Below, piece by piece: positions 14,612 through 22,911 of a DNA stretch of 23,962 bases (positions within the stretch are counted from its first letter, which is position 1; every line of letters starts with the position of its first letter). Position numbers and translations under genes: made by a program. The notes beneath the pieces were generated by a model. The model did not search any database, had not been told where the DNA came from, and saw nothing but the letters and a program-made list of their open reading frames with translations. The stretch is from the NCBI GenBank assembly GCA_937902275.1, contig CALFNW010000035.1, forward strand, positions 1 to 23,962, read 5' to 3'. This DNA is from UBA4717 sp002404395 (GTDB lineage Bacteria > Bacillota > Clostridia > Oscillospirales > CAG-272).

Positions 14612-14623
14612 GTATATTTTCGT

Positions 14624-16552
14624 TTAAAGTGTAACGAGCTTTACTATTGCGCCGCAGTTTCCGTTCGCTTCGAGTTTGACGGTATCGCCGTTTGAGTCAA
14701 ACGAGATCCCGTCGGCATATACCACACGGTCGAAGCGGCAGCTTTCAAGCTTGAGCGCACTCTTAAGCTTGCGCGGTGTATAATTTATAATTACTGCCAA
14801 TCTCTCGCTTTCATTCAATATGTGCTCCGTAATGCCGAGCTCTGCCGATTCGATGCTTAAGCGCCTGGCTTTGCTTTTAAGGTTTGCGATGCGGTAAAAT
14901 TCATGGAGCGGCGTTTGATTTCCGATATTGATCCCCGGTGTTTTTGCACAGACATATTCGAGCGGACAGGTTAAAAGATATACCTTGCCGTTTCCGTAGC
15001 TGTTTGAGCAAAAGACCGGGTTATTATTTTGATCGGTTGCAAGGATCTCGGCAGTTGTGGGTGTGAGCTTATATTCAATTTCACGTTCAACGGAAATTAC
15101 GGTGCCGTGCAGGGCTTTCGGTGTTATGCGGCAGGGCTCGGCGGTGCGTGAACGTGTCTCAAAAACGATTCCGGCGTATTCTTCAGTGCCCGAAAGCAGA
15201 CCGTTTGAAGCAAGCGAGATGAAAAGCGTTGCGCCGTTTTTTACCTTTTCGAGCAGAGTCTGAAGCTTGCTGCGGTAGATAGGATGGCCGCTGTCAACGC
15301 ACGGCAGAATATATGCGTCGGCGTCGGGAATATCGTCTTCTGCATATGCAAAGCCGATATCAACTCCTGCTTTTTTTGCGAGAATGAAGCTTCCGTATGC
15401 CGCCGCCCACGTATCCTGGTCTTTTGAAAGTATGCATACGGCGTCGGTTATTCTCCGAGGCAGCTTTAAGTATTCAAAGTTATCAATAAAGCTTGCAAAC
15501 TTCGAGATCTCATCGAGCACCGGCTTCGGTTTGCCCGTGGCGTCGAAAAAGCCGAGCTCACGTTCGACGGATTCCCAATCATACGGCGTATTTTCAAGGT
15601 GACTTTGCTCGTTTGCGCACCACCACATGAACCCGCGGCAGTCATGTGCCCAAAGTGACCAGAGTGCGGCCCTGATATAATCGGCTGCGAGCTTTCGGCT
15701 TGAGATCATGGTTCCGAGCGTTCCCATTTCTTCCGCAAAGGCAGGCTTGCCGCTGAGGTCGGCATACATTACCGTTTCCGCTGTAGAATGGAGGATCGAC
15801 TTTTCCTCGGTTATCGGGTCGGTATCGCAGTAGGGAGTGAACAGGGGATATGGATGAGTGCAAAGAATATCAAGCACCTCGCCCTGATCCTCGGGTGTCC
15901 AGCTTCCGCTTGGTATCAGGCTGTGCATACCCGAGACGACGGGGCGTGACGGGTCCTCGCATTTTATTGCGTTTGCAATCGTCGCCGACCAAAGATATGC
16001 TTCATCTTTAGTGGCTTCGGCGAGACAATTGCATTCGTTTCCGAGATCCCAGGCAACAATTGCGGGAGCGTCTTTAAAGCGGCGCACCATGTATTTTACG
16101 AATCGAAGCTCCCATCTGAGCGCGAGCGGGTCGGTGATGACATTCTTTCCCTCAAGCGCCGGAGGAACGAGGAGCCTGCCGCTCATCCATCCGGTAATGA
16201 GTCCGACAATTAACTTAAGGTCAAACTCTTTTGCAAGTTCAAGCAGTCTTGCGAAACGCGAACCCATCACGGGATCAATGCAGGCGATTCCTTCGGGAGT
16301 TCTGTCAAGCGGTATTTCACCGAAACGGATCTCCCGCAATTCTCCTTTACAGGTATAGTGTGCTTTGAGCGGTTGAAAATCGCTCCAAAGCGGGAAGATA
16401 CGCAGGTATTTTATATTGTTGGCAGAAAGCTTTTCAAAATCGGCGCGGACGGTCTCTTCGCTCCACTTGCTCCACATATGAAGGCCGGCGTTTGACGCCC
16501 AATAGTTGCAGCCGCAAAAAAAGCTGCCTGAATTAAACAATGCGTTTTCCAT
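14624..16552 (-). CDS. GH5-like (clan GH-A) intracellular glycoside hydrolase
   Basis: A 642-residue protein. Residues about 8-350 form a clan GH-A TIM barrel: NIKYLRIFPLWSDF (46-59), acid/base E173 in AWDLGNECN, H233 in CTHPYP, a probable nucleophile E275 (or E274) in PAFAEEMG, and GFMWWCANEQ (307-316). Residues about 360-540 resemble the amidotransferase-like trimerisation domain of GH42 enzymes (DADAYILPCVDSG, GATLFISLASNG, GNGKVYLLTCPLEY), and the rest looks like a beta-sandwich. It should hydrolyse beta-linked mannosides, glucosides or galactosides in the cytoplasm; there is no signal peptide and the family cannot be fixed by eye. GGAG lies six bases before ATG 16552. Single-gene unit with its own promoter, convergent with spo0A. 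Confidence 0.8.
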   Translation of the reverse strand: MENALFNSGSFFCGCNYWASNAGLHMWSKWSEETVRADFEKLSANNIKYLRIFPLWSDFQPLKAHYTCKGELREIRFGEIPLDRTPEGIACIDPVMGSRFARLLELAKEFDLKLIVGLITGWMSGRLLVPPALEGKNVITDPLALRWELRFVKYMVRRFKDAPAIVAWDLGNECNCLAEATKDEAYLWSATIANAIKCEDPSRPVVSGMHSLIPSGSWTPEDQGEVLDILCTHPYPLFTPYCDTDPITEEKSILHSTAETVMYADLSGKPAFAEEMGTLGTMISSRKLAADYIRAALWSLWAHDCRGFMWWCANEQSHLENTPYDWESVERELGFFDATGKPKPVLDEISKFASFIDNFEYLKLPRRITDAVCILSKDQDTWAAAYGSFILAKKAGVDIGFAYAEDDIPDADAYILPCVDSGHPIYRSKLQTLLEKVKNGATLFISLASNGLLSGTEEYAGIVFETRSRTAEPCRITPKALHGTVISVEREIEYKLTPTTAEILATDQNNNPVFCSNSYGNGKVYLLTCPLEYVCAKTPGINIGNQTPLHEFYRIANLKSKARRLSIESAELGITEHILNESERLAVIINYTPRKLKSALKLESCRFDRVVYADGISFDSNGDTVKLEANGNCGAIVKLVTL

Positions 16553-16564
16553 ATAAATCTCCGT

Positions 16565-16623
16565 GCCGCGGGACGCGGCTTAAAAATCAGTTTCCTGTCG
16601 GCATAACCGATAAAAACTATCGG
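16565..16623 (-). other. Two hairpins in the leader of the GH5-like gene
   Basis: In the gene-free stretch 16553-16878, which holds divergent promoters, the glycosidase leader contains CCGATA (16607-16612)/TATCGG (16618-16623) and a tight GCCGCG (16565-16570)/CGCGGC (16574-16579) stem ending a few bases before the GGAG ribosome binding site. They may affect translation; nothing more specific is visible. Confidence 0.35.
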
Positions 16624-16654
16624 CAATTCGACCTTTTGCAACAACAGCACGAGA

Positions 16655-16683
16655 ATTATAACATATCAGACATCCGATTTCAA
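16655..16683 (-). promoter_or_regulatory. Promoter of the GH5-like glycosidase gene
   Basis: On the minus strand TTGAAA (16683-16678) and a perfect TATAAT (16660-16655) are 17 bases apart, with an upstream TG giving an extended -10. The leader is about 95 bases. Confidence 0.72.
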
Positions 16684-16775
16684 TGCATTTTGCCGATATT
16701 GCGCGCAATTTCATCAAATAAAACTATTTGATGAAACAAATCGTGAAAATTACTCGGATTTCGGCAAAATATATG

Positions 16776-16804
16776 TTGCAAAGCTGTAAGCGGTTTGGTA
16801 TAAT
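16776..16804 (+). promoter_or_regulatory. Promoter of guaA
   Basis: TTGCAA (16776-16781) and a perfect TATAAT (16799-16804) are 17 bases apart, with TG at 16796-16797 (extended -10). The leader is about 65-70 bases; no guanine riboswitch could be recognised in it. Confidence 0.75.
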
Positions 16805-16878
16805 ATTGATATGATCCGATAGTTGTGCAAAATTATGCGCTCGGATATTTTGCCGCTGCGATCGGCATGGAGGTAAAT

Positions 16879-18765
16879 ATGAGCGAAAGGTTAGCGATAC
16901 TCGACTGTGGCGGTCAGTATACAAAAGTCATTGACAGAAAGATACGTGAGCTTGGAGTCTACACCGATATTTTCCCGATAGGCGTTGAGCTTTCAAAAAT
17001 ACGCGATTATGATGCGTTTATTCTGAGCGGCGGCCCGGCAAGCGTGTGGGCGGACGGTGCTCCCGAGTTCGACCCCGAGCTGTTCTCGCTCGGCAAGCCG
17101 ATGCTCGGTATATGCTACGGCATGCAGCTTATCAACGATTTCTTCGGCGGTAAGGTAGTGCCGAATTTCAAGACCGAATACGGTCAGATCGAAATAAATA
17201 TTGATAATACAAGTCCGTTGTTTGTCGGACTTGCCAAGCGTGAAAAGGTACTTATGAGCCATGGAGACGCGGTGGAAAAGCTTGCGGACGGATTCGTAAG
17301 GACCGCCGATACCGACGGGGTGACGGCGGGCATTTATAACGCCGAGAAAAAAATTGCCGCAGTGCAGTTCCACCCGGAGGTCGATCCGACCGTTCACGGC
17401 GTAAAGATGCTTGAAAACTTCGTAAGAGGGATCTGCGGATTCAAAGAAGTGTACGCACTTGAGGATCGAATTGAAACTTCGATCCGCATGATACGCGAAA
17501 AGGTGGGCGACGGCAAAGTTGTCGTGCTTGTCAGCGGCGGAGTTGATTCAGCGGTTACGGCGGCACTGCTTGTCAAAGCCCTCAAGCCCGAACAGGTCTA
17601 CGGAATACATATCGACCACGGAATGATGCGCAAGGATGAGTCGGATAAGATCTGCGAAAATCTTGCCAAACTCGGACTTACGCAGATGCAGCGCATTAAC
17701 GCGGAGGACGAGTTCTTCAATACCGAGCTTACGATCGAGGGTGAAAAGTACGATTCGCTTTCAAAGACTTGCGAACCTGAAAAGAAGCGTGCGATCATCG
17801 GTCAGATGTTCTTCAATGTGACCGAGGAGGCAGCTAAAAAACTCAACCTTGATTTTGAAAACGCATATCTCGGTCAGGGAACGCTCCGCCCCGACCTGAT
17901 CGAAAGCGGAAACCCCGATGTCAGCGGATATGCACATAAGATAAAGACTCACCATAATGATGTAGGCGTGATTCGCGCATTGCGCGACAGAGGGCATGTT
18001 ATTGAGACAAATTGGGATTGGCATAAGGATGAGGTCAGACAGGTGGCGAGAATGCTCGGACTTGACGAAGAGATCGCCTCAAGACAACCTTTCCCGGGAC
18101 CCGGTCTCGGAGTGCGTATTCTGTGTACCGACAAGAGCGGACGGGTGCTTGATAAGGCAGATGTCGAAAACAAGCTTGCACCTTTAACAAAGCTCGTGAA
18201 CGAGCTGACCGGCGGCGAGTATTCATGTGATCTTGCGCCGATCAGAAGCGTGGGAGTGCAGGGCGATCATCGCTCATATAAAAATATGACGGTGCTCTAT
18301 AAGAATTCGGGAGATCCGGCAGACGCGGACATGGAGTCGCTCTATGAGCTTGCAAGAAAGATCCCGAACGAGCTTGATTATATAAACCGCGTTACGCTTG
18401 CGCTGAACTGCGCTAAGAATGGGGAACTTTGCTGTACACCGACCCATATAGATCATGATACGGCGGAGCTTTTGCGTGAGCTTGACGATATTACGACACG
18501 CCATCTGATGAATAAAAAAATCGCACAGTGCTTCGCAGTGCTTGTGCCGATAACCGCTCATGCGGACAAAAAATATTCGGTAGCAATGCGCGCGGTCTGC
18601 ACTACCGATTTTATGACCGCACAATCGGCAATGCCCGGCGTGGATTTCCCGGTTGACGCCCTTAAGGCGGCAAGAGCTGAAATTATCGACCGCTTCGGAG
18701 ACGTAATTTCGCTCGTGCTTTATGATGTCACCGGTAAGCCTCCGGCTACAGTCGAATACGAATAA
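16879..18765 (+). CDS. guaA: GMP synthase (glutamine-hydrolysing), long form
   Basis: A 628-residue protein converting XMP, ATP and glutamine to GMP. The class I amidotransferase domain (about 1-190) has nucleophile C79 in GICYGMQL and H165/E167 in VQFHPEVD. The ATP-pyrophosphatase domain (about 195-400) has the P-loop VSGGVDS (218-224), and the XMP-binding/dimerisation domain contains SRQPFPGPGLGVRIL and ends in KPPATVEYE. Most bacterial GuaA proteins are about 510-525 residues; the extra ~100 residues lie in the C-terminal dimerisation region, resembling the longer eukaryotic-type enzyme. ATG 16879 is chosen for the GGAGGT five bases upstream; the longer open frame lacks support. The 3' end of guaA is a known integration target for genomic islands, and the DNA changes character right after it. 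Confidence 0.95.
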   Translation: MSERLAILDCGGQYTKVIDRKIRELGVYTDIFPIGVELSKIRDYDAFILSGGPASVWADGAPEFDPELFSLGKPMLGICYGMQLINDFFGGKVVPNFKTEYGQIEINIDNTSPLFVGLAKREKVLMSHGDAVEKLADGFVRTADTDGVTAGIYNAEKKIAAVQFHPEVDPTVHGVKMLENFVRGICGFKEVYALEDRIETSIRMIREKVGDGKVVVLVSGGVDSAVTAALLVKALKPEQVYGIHIDHGMMRKDESDKICENLAKLGLTQMQRINAEDEFFNTELTIEGEKYDSLSKTCEPEKKRAIIGQMFFNVTEEAAKKLNLDFENAYLGQGTLRPDLIESGNPDVSGYAHKIKTHHNDVGVIRALRDRGHVIETNWDWHKDEVRQVARMLGLDEEIASRQPFPGPGLGVRILCTDKSGRVLDKADVENKLAPLTKLVNELTGGEYSCDLAPIRSVGVQGDHRSYKNMTVLYKNSGDPADADMESLYELARKIPNELDYINRVTLALNCAKNGELCCTPTHIDHDTAELLRELDDITTRHLMNKKIAQCFAVLVPITAHADKKYSVAMRAVCTTDFMTAQSAMPGVDFPVDALKAARAEIIDRFGDVISLVLYDVTGKPPATVEYE

Positions 18766-18775
18766 GGTATCACAC

Positions 18776-18841
18776 CTCACAAATGGCTTAACCACGCCGC
18801 TTGTGGCGCTTGTGAGTGCAAATTGGCAACGATTTGGCAAC
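18776..18841. other. Candidate island attachment region after guaA
   Basis: Eleven bases after the guaA stop lies an inverted repeat CTCACAA (18776-18782)/TTGTGAG (18810-18816) with a smaller stem inside, followed by two direct copies of TTGGCAAC (18823-18830 and 18834-18841). Dyads plus direct repeats at a gene 3' end resemble recombinase core and arm sites. No integrase is in the window and the opposite end is not visible, so this is tentative. Confidence 0.3.
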
Positions 18842-18863
18842 AAAGCTTCATTATTCAACTATA

Positions 18864-18904
18864 AAGAGCTAACTGATTTTGATTAAGTCAGTTAGCTCTT
18901 TTTT
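18864..18904 (+). terminator. Intrinsic terminator downstream of guaA
   Basis: A perfect 13-bp stem, AAGAGCTAACTGA (18864-18876) with TCAGTTAGCTCTT (18888-18900), continues into a T run. It is about 100 bp after the guaA stop, so it could belong to guaA or to an island gene lost from this spot. Confidence 0.85.
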
Positions 18905-18926
18905 ATCGCTTGATTTTTTGAATGTG

Positions 18927-19219
18927 TTTTTGCTGATGGCAAGCGGTATAAAAGTCATGCTTTCTTCGCACACATCAGAAATATGATAAAGGTATTATTT
19001 CTGTTAAAACTCCATTTGGAAATAAAGTTAATGTGTATTGTACAGAACATACGCTGTGCGATATATTGCAGGAGCGACATTGTATGGATATTAAAATTAT
19101 AATAGATGCATATAGAAATATGCAAAGTATAAGGATAAAACCTGAATCAACTTATGGATTTTTCAAAATTGGTTCGGGTCGAAGAAAAAGATAGAGGATA
19201 TATGGAGGTGTTTCTTTGA
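18927..19219 (+). pseudogene. Decayed AbiEi-type (type IV TA) antitoxin, C-terminal part
   Basis: Four reading-frame segments join into the C-terminal half of an AbiEi-like antitoxin: ASGIKVMLSSHTSEI (18939-18983), then KYDKGIISVKTPFGNKV and EHTLCDILQERHCMDIKII (18979-19107), then KYAKYKDK (19116-19139), then NLNQLMDFSKLVRV and EEKDRGYMEVFL (19139-19216, stop 19217-19219). Family members typically read V-K-T-x-F-G-N, E-R-T-L-C-D-I and end in Y-M-E-V-L-L. Three lesions are inferred: loss of about two bases near 18984, an indel near 19110, and loss of one A near 19138. The N-terminal winged helix is missing and no AbiEii toxin gene follows. The product cannot be functional. Confidence 0.72.
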
Positions 19220-19248
19220 ATAAATTTAATTTATTCAATTTTAGAGAA

Positions 19249-19325
19249 ATGACTAAATATACTTGACTAATACCAAATTATATATTATAATAAAATTTAG
19301 TCATAATATAAGCTAATGACTAAAT
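19249..19325 (+). promoter_or_regulatory. Operator array of three ATGACTAAAT 10-mers around the fic promoter
   Basis: ATGACTAAAT occurs at 19249-19258, inverted at 19295-19304 and again direct at 19316-19325; a degenerate copy, TTGACTAAT, overlaps the -35 box. The copies lie just before -35, just after -10 across the start point, and just before the ribosome binding site. This arrangement would let one repressor shut the promoter, most simply the Fic protein's winged-helix domain or RhuM. Binding is inferred only. Confidence 0.6.
19263..19291 (+). promoter_or_regulatory. Strong promoter of the fic-hsdM-rhuM-hsdS operon
   Basis: TTGACT (19263-19268) and a perfect TATAAT (19286-19291) are exactly 17 bases apart, close to full consensus. 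It would be strong if unrepressed, which fits the surrounding repeat array. Confidence 0.78.
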
Positions 19326-19339
19326 TGAAAGGCGGTATT

Positions 19340-20398
19340 ATGAGAATATATAACTATGAGAATAAATGGGAACAGTTTTTAACTCCGGATATTGTGTCAA
19401 TGCTTACACAGATTCATGAATACAAAGGAAAACAAAATTTGTTTATTGAAACAAGCAAAGATGCTCTTATCGGGCTTGTTGAAATTGCCAAAATCCAGAG
19501 CACCGAAGCTTCTAATAAAATTGAGGGTATATATACATCTGACGAAAGAATTAAGAAGCTTGCTTTGGCGAAAACCAATCCGAAAAACAGAGCTGAGGAA
19601 GAAATTGCAGGATACAGGGATGTTTTGAATACAATTCACTTTAACCATGATGGCATTCCGCTTAAGCCTAATATTATTTTGCAGCTTCACAGAGATTTAT
19701 ACAGATTTAATACCGCAACCTATGGTGGGCAATACAAGAATATTGACAATATTATAGCTGAAGAGGATTCGGAAGGCAATAAGTTTGTCCGTTTTCAACC
19801 GGTGGAAGCATGGGAAGTTCCTGAGAGTATGGAGAATCTTTGTTTGGCATATGACGAAGCTATTGCATTGGAAGCAATCGATCCGCTTCTTGCAATTCCT
19901 ATGTTTATACTTGATTTTTTGTGCATACATCCGTTTAATGACGGAAATGGAAGAATGTCAAGACTTCTTACACTTTTATTACTTTATCGCAGCGGGTATA
20001 TTGTAGGAAAGTATATCAGTATTGAAAAAATGATTGAAACAACAAAAGATAGCTATTATAACGCATTACAAAAAAGTTCGTTTGGGTGGCACGAAAATAA
20101 TAATGATTATGCACCATTTGTAAAATATATGCTTTCTGTTATTCTTGCGGCATACAGAGAATTTGCATCTCGTGTGCAGATAATGATTGAAAGCAAGCTT
20201 TCAAAACCGGAAAGAATTGCAAAAATAATTGAAGACACTCTCGGCAGGATAACAAAGAAAGATATTTTGGTAAAATGTCCGGATATAAGCGAAACAACAG
20301 TGCAGAGAGCATTGACAGATTTATTAAAAAAACATAAAATTATTAAAATTAGCGGTGGAAGATATACTTCCTATACTTGGAACAGAGAGGACGAATAA
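19340..20398 (+). CDS. Fic family protein with C-terminal winged helix
   Basis: A 352-residue Fic protein. The catalytic motif HPFNDGNGRMSR (197-208) is complete, predicting transfer of AMP (or another phosphate-containing group) to protein hydroxyls. An N-terminal inhibitory helix S58-N-K-I-E62-G63 matches (S/T)xxxE(G/N), so this is a class II, self-inhibited Fic enzyme. Residues about 285-350 look like a winged helix (ITKKDILVKCPDISETTVQRALTDLLKKHKIIKISGGRYT). ATG 19340 is preferred to ATG 19316, which lies inside the operator repeat; GAAAGGCGG precedes 19340. It is the first gene of an AT-rich type I RM operon, three bases before hsdM. It may regulate the operon or modify an RM or host protein; its target is unknown. 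Confidence 0.9.
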   Translation: MRIYNYENKWEQFLTPDIVSMLTQIHEYKGKQNLFIETSKDALIGLVEIAKIQSTEASNKIEGIYTSDERIKKLALAKTNPKNRAEEEIAGYRDVLNTIHFNHDGIPLKPNIILQLHRDLYRFNTATYGGQYKNIDNIIAEEDSEGNKFVRFQPVEAWEVPESMENLCLAYDEAIALEAIDPLLAIPMFILDFLCIHPFNDGNGRMSRLLTLLLLYRSGYIVGKYISIEKMIETTKDSYYNALQKSSFGWHENNNDYAPFVKYMLSVILAAYREFASRVQIMIESKLSKPERIAKIIEDTLGRITKKDILVKCPDISETTVQRALTDLLKKHKIIKISGGRYTSYTWNREDE

Positions 20399-20401
20399 CT
20401 G

Positions 20402-21904
20402 ATGATTACAGGTGAACTTAAAAATAAAATAGATGCACTTTGGGATATATTCGCATCGGGCGGACTTGTAAATCCGCTTGATGTAATTGAACAGATTACA
20501 TATCTTATGTTTATTCACGACCTTGATGACACGGATAATTTGAGAGCAAAGGAAAGCGCTATGCTTGGTCTTCCGCATAAGAGCATATTTGCAGATGAAG
20601 TTACAATCGGAGAACGCAGCATTGACGGTCAACAATTAAAATGGTCAACTTTCCGTGATTTCCCTGCAGGTAAAATGTATACAATTATGCAGGAATGGGT
20701 ATTTCCGTTTATCAAGAACCTTCACGCAGATAAAGACAGCGCATATTCCAAATATATGGATGATGCAATTTTTAAGCTGCCAACACCATTGTTGCTTGAT
20801 AAAGTGATAACAAGTCTTGATGATATTTATGAACTGATGAAAAAGTCGGATGATACCGATGTGCGCGGTGATGTTTACGAGTACCTTCTCAACAAGATTG
20901 CTCAGTCCGGTTTGAACGGGCAGTTCAGAACTCCCAGACATATCATCAAAATGATGGTTGCTATGATGCAACCGAAGCCGGACGATGTTATCTGCGACCC
21001 CGCGTGCGGAACAAGCGGATTTTTGGTATCTGCCGGTGAATACTTAAAGGAAAATTATAAAGAAGAAATATTCTTTAATAAAGTGAAAAAAGACCACTAT
21101 ATGAACTCTATGTTCTATGGCTATGATATGGACAGAACCATGCTCCGAATCGGTGCAATGAACATGATGACGCACGGGATTGACAGTCCGTTTATTGAGT
21201 ATCGTGATAGTTTGTCCGACCAGAATACAGACAGAGAAAAATATTCTCTTATCCTTGCAAATCCGCCGTTTAAGGGCAGTCTTGATTACGATATAGTTTC
21301 CGCTGATTTATTAAAAATGTGTAAAACCAAGAAAACAGAGCTTTTGTTTCTTGCATTGTTTTTGCGTATGCTTAAAGTCGGCGGAAGATGTGCATGCATT
21401 GTTCCGGACGGTGTGCTGTTCGGTTCATCAACCGCACACAAGGCAATCCGTAAGGAGATTATTGAAAATAACCGCCTTGAGGCTGTTGTATCTATGCCGT
21501 CGGGCGTGTTTAAGCCCTATGCCGGAGTTTCCACTGCTATCCTTATATTTACAAAAACAGGTCACGGCGGAACGGATAAGGTTTGGTTTTATGATATAAA
21601 AGCGGACGGATTTTCACTTGATGATAAGAGAACGCCCACTGCTGAAAATGACATTCCCGATATTATCGAAAGATTTCATAACCTTGATAAGGAAGCAGAC
21701 AGAGCAAAAACCGAGCAGTCCTTTCTTGTGGACAAGCAGGATATTGTTGATAACGGTTATGACCTGTCTATCAATAAATATAAAGAGGTAGAATATGTAC
21801 CTGTTGAATATCCTCCCACGGCAGAAATTATAAAAGAGCTGAAAGATATGGAGAATGAAATTCAAAAAGGTCTTGCTGGGCTGGAGGGAATGCTTGATGA
21901 ATGA
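20402..21904 (+). CDS. hsdM: Type I restriction-modification methyltransferase subunit
   Basis: A 500-residue HsdM. The N-terminal helical domain (about 1-150) is followed by the N6-adenine methyltransferase core: GQFRTPRHIIKMMV (173-186), AdoMet motif I DPACGTSGFLVSA (199-211), YGYDMDRTMLRIGAMNMMTHG and catalytic motif LANPPFKG (285-292, NPPF). With HsdS it methylates adenines in a bipartite site; with HsdR it would form the restriction complex. It starts three bases after fic and overlaps rhuM by 8 bases, showing a tight operon. The composition is more AT-rich than the guaA side, consistent with horizontal transfer. Confidence 0.95.
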   Translation: MITGELKNKIDALWDIFASGGLVNPLDVIEQITYLMFIHDLDDTDNLRAKESAMLGLPHKSIFADEVTIGERSIDGQQLKWSTFRDFPAGKMYTIMQEWVFPFIKNLHADKDSAYSKYMDDAIFKLPTPLLLDKVITSLDDIYELMKKSDDTDVRGDVYEYLLNKIAQSGLNGQFRTPRHIIKMMVAMMQPKPDDVICDPACGTSGFLVSAGEYLKENYKEEIFFNKVKKDHYMNSMFYGYDMDRTMLRIGAMNMMTHGIDSPFIEYRDSLSDQNTDREKYSLILANPPFKGSLDYDIVSADLLKMCKTKKTELLFLALFLRMLKVGGRCACIVPDGVLFGSSTAHKAIRKEIIENNRLEAVVSMPSGVFKPYAGVSTAILIFTKTGHGGTDKVWFYDIKADGFSLDDKRTPTAENDIPDIIERFHNLDKEADRAKTEQSFLVDKQDIVDNGYDLSINKYKEVEYVPVEYPPTAEIIKELKDMENEIQKGLAGLEGMLDE

Positions 21905-22898
21905 GGAATTTAGATTTTTACTTTATAAAGCAGAACAAGAGGATATATCTGTTGACGCATTGATTAAAGATGAAACTATTTGGCTGACTCAAAAGGCTAT
22001 GGCGGAGTTGTTTGATTGTACTTCGGATAATATATCTTTGCACTTAAAGAATATTTATGCAGAAGGAGAATTGCAGCCGGAAGCAACTGCCGAGAAAATC
22101 TCGGCAGTTCAAAAAGAGGGAAATAGGAATGTCAAAAGAAGTATCGAATTTTATAATCTTGACGCTATTATTTCCGTCGGTTATAGAGTTAACTCCATTC
22201 GCGCAACGCATTTCAGAAAATGGGCAACAAGTGTTTTAAAAGAATATATGATAAAGGGTTTTGCCATTGACGACGAGAGATTAAAGCAGGGGAAAACCGC
22301 CTTCGGAAAAGATTATTTTAAAGAACTGCTTGAACGCATTCGTTCTATCCGTGCGAGCGAACGCCGTATTTGGCAGCAGATTACCGATATTTATGCGGAA
22401 TGCAGCATAGACTATGATAAAAACGCACCTACAACAAAGGATTTTTATGCAATGGTGCAAAATAAATTTCACTACGCGATTGCAGGTCAGACGGGTGCGG
22501 AAATTGTGTATTCACGCGCCGATCACACAAAGGAGAATATGGGTTTGACAACATGGAAAAATTCCCCCGACGGCAGAATTTTAAAGTCCGATGTTAAGGT
22601 TGCAAAGAATTATTTGAACGAAGAACAAATTCGCCGATTGGAGCGTACTGTCAGCGGGTACTTTGATTATATTGAAGATTTGGTTGAGCGTGAAAACATC
22701 TTTACAATGCAGGAATTTGCCGATAGTATAAATGAATTTTTGGCTTTCCGCCGTTATAAGATTTTGCCCGATAAGGGAAAAATTTCACGTAAAACAGCGG
22801 AAGAAAAAGCCTTTGCGGAATATGATATTTTTAATAAAACCCAAAAAATTGAATCGGATTTCGATAAAGAAACGAAAAAATATTTGAAGGGTGAATGA
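21897..22898 (+). CDS. rhuM: RhuM family protein
   Basis: A 333-residue protein of the RhuM (virulence-associated) family. The N-terminal segment ISVDALIKDETIWLTQKAMA and ELFDCTSDNISLHLKNIYAE (17-56) is the characteristic start, with a DNA-binding-like helix-turn-helix (TQKAMAELFDCTSDNISLHL). IEFYNLDAIISVGYRVNSIRATHFRKWAT (83-111) and TKDFYAMVQNKFHYAIAGQTGAEI (180-203) are also highly typical. ATG 21897 overlaps the hsdM stop and follows GGAGGG (21882-21887); the longer frame lacks support. RhuM genes are often found between hsdM and hsdS in type I RM loci, but their role is not established; regulation or phage sensing are possibilities. Confidence 0.88.
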   Translation: MNEEFRFLLYKAEQEDISVDALIKDETIWLTQKAMAELFDCTSDNISLHLKNIYAEGELQPEATAEKISAVQKEGNRNVKRSIEFYNLDAIISVGYRVNSIRATHFRKWATSVLKEYMIKGFAIDDERLKQGKTAFGKDYFKELLERIRSIRASERRIWQQITDIYAECSIDYDKNAPTTKDFYAMVQNKFHYAIAGQTGAEIVYSRADHTKENMGLTTWKNSPDGRILKSDVKVAKNYLNEEQIRRLERTVSGYFDYIEDLVERENIFTMQEFADSINEFLAFRRYKILPDKGKISRKTAEEKAFAEYDIFNKTQKIESDFDKETKKYLKGE

Positions 22899-22911
22899 TA
22901 GATTGGGGGTG

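Noticed and set aside
16805..16878. Possible guanine/purine riboswitch before guaA
   Set aside because: The leader is only about 70 bases, and neither the conserved core nor a terminator-antiterminator pair is visible.
19216..19266. Short frame from TTG 19216 as start of an AbiEii toxin
   Set aside because: Only 16 codons before a stop, with no recognisable similarity.
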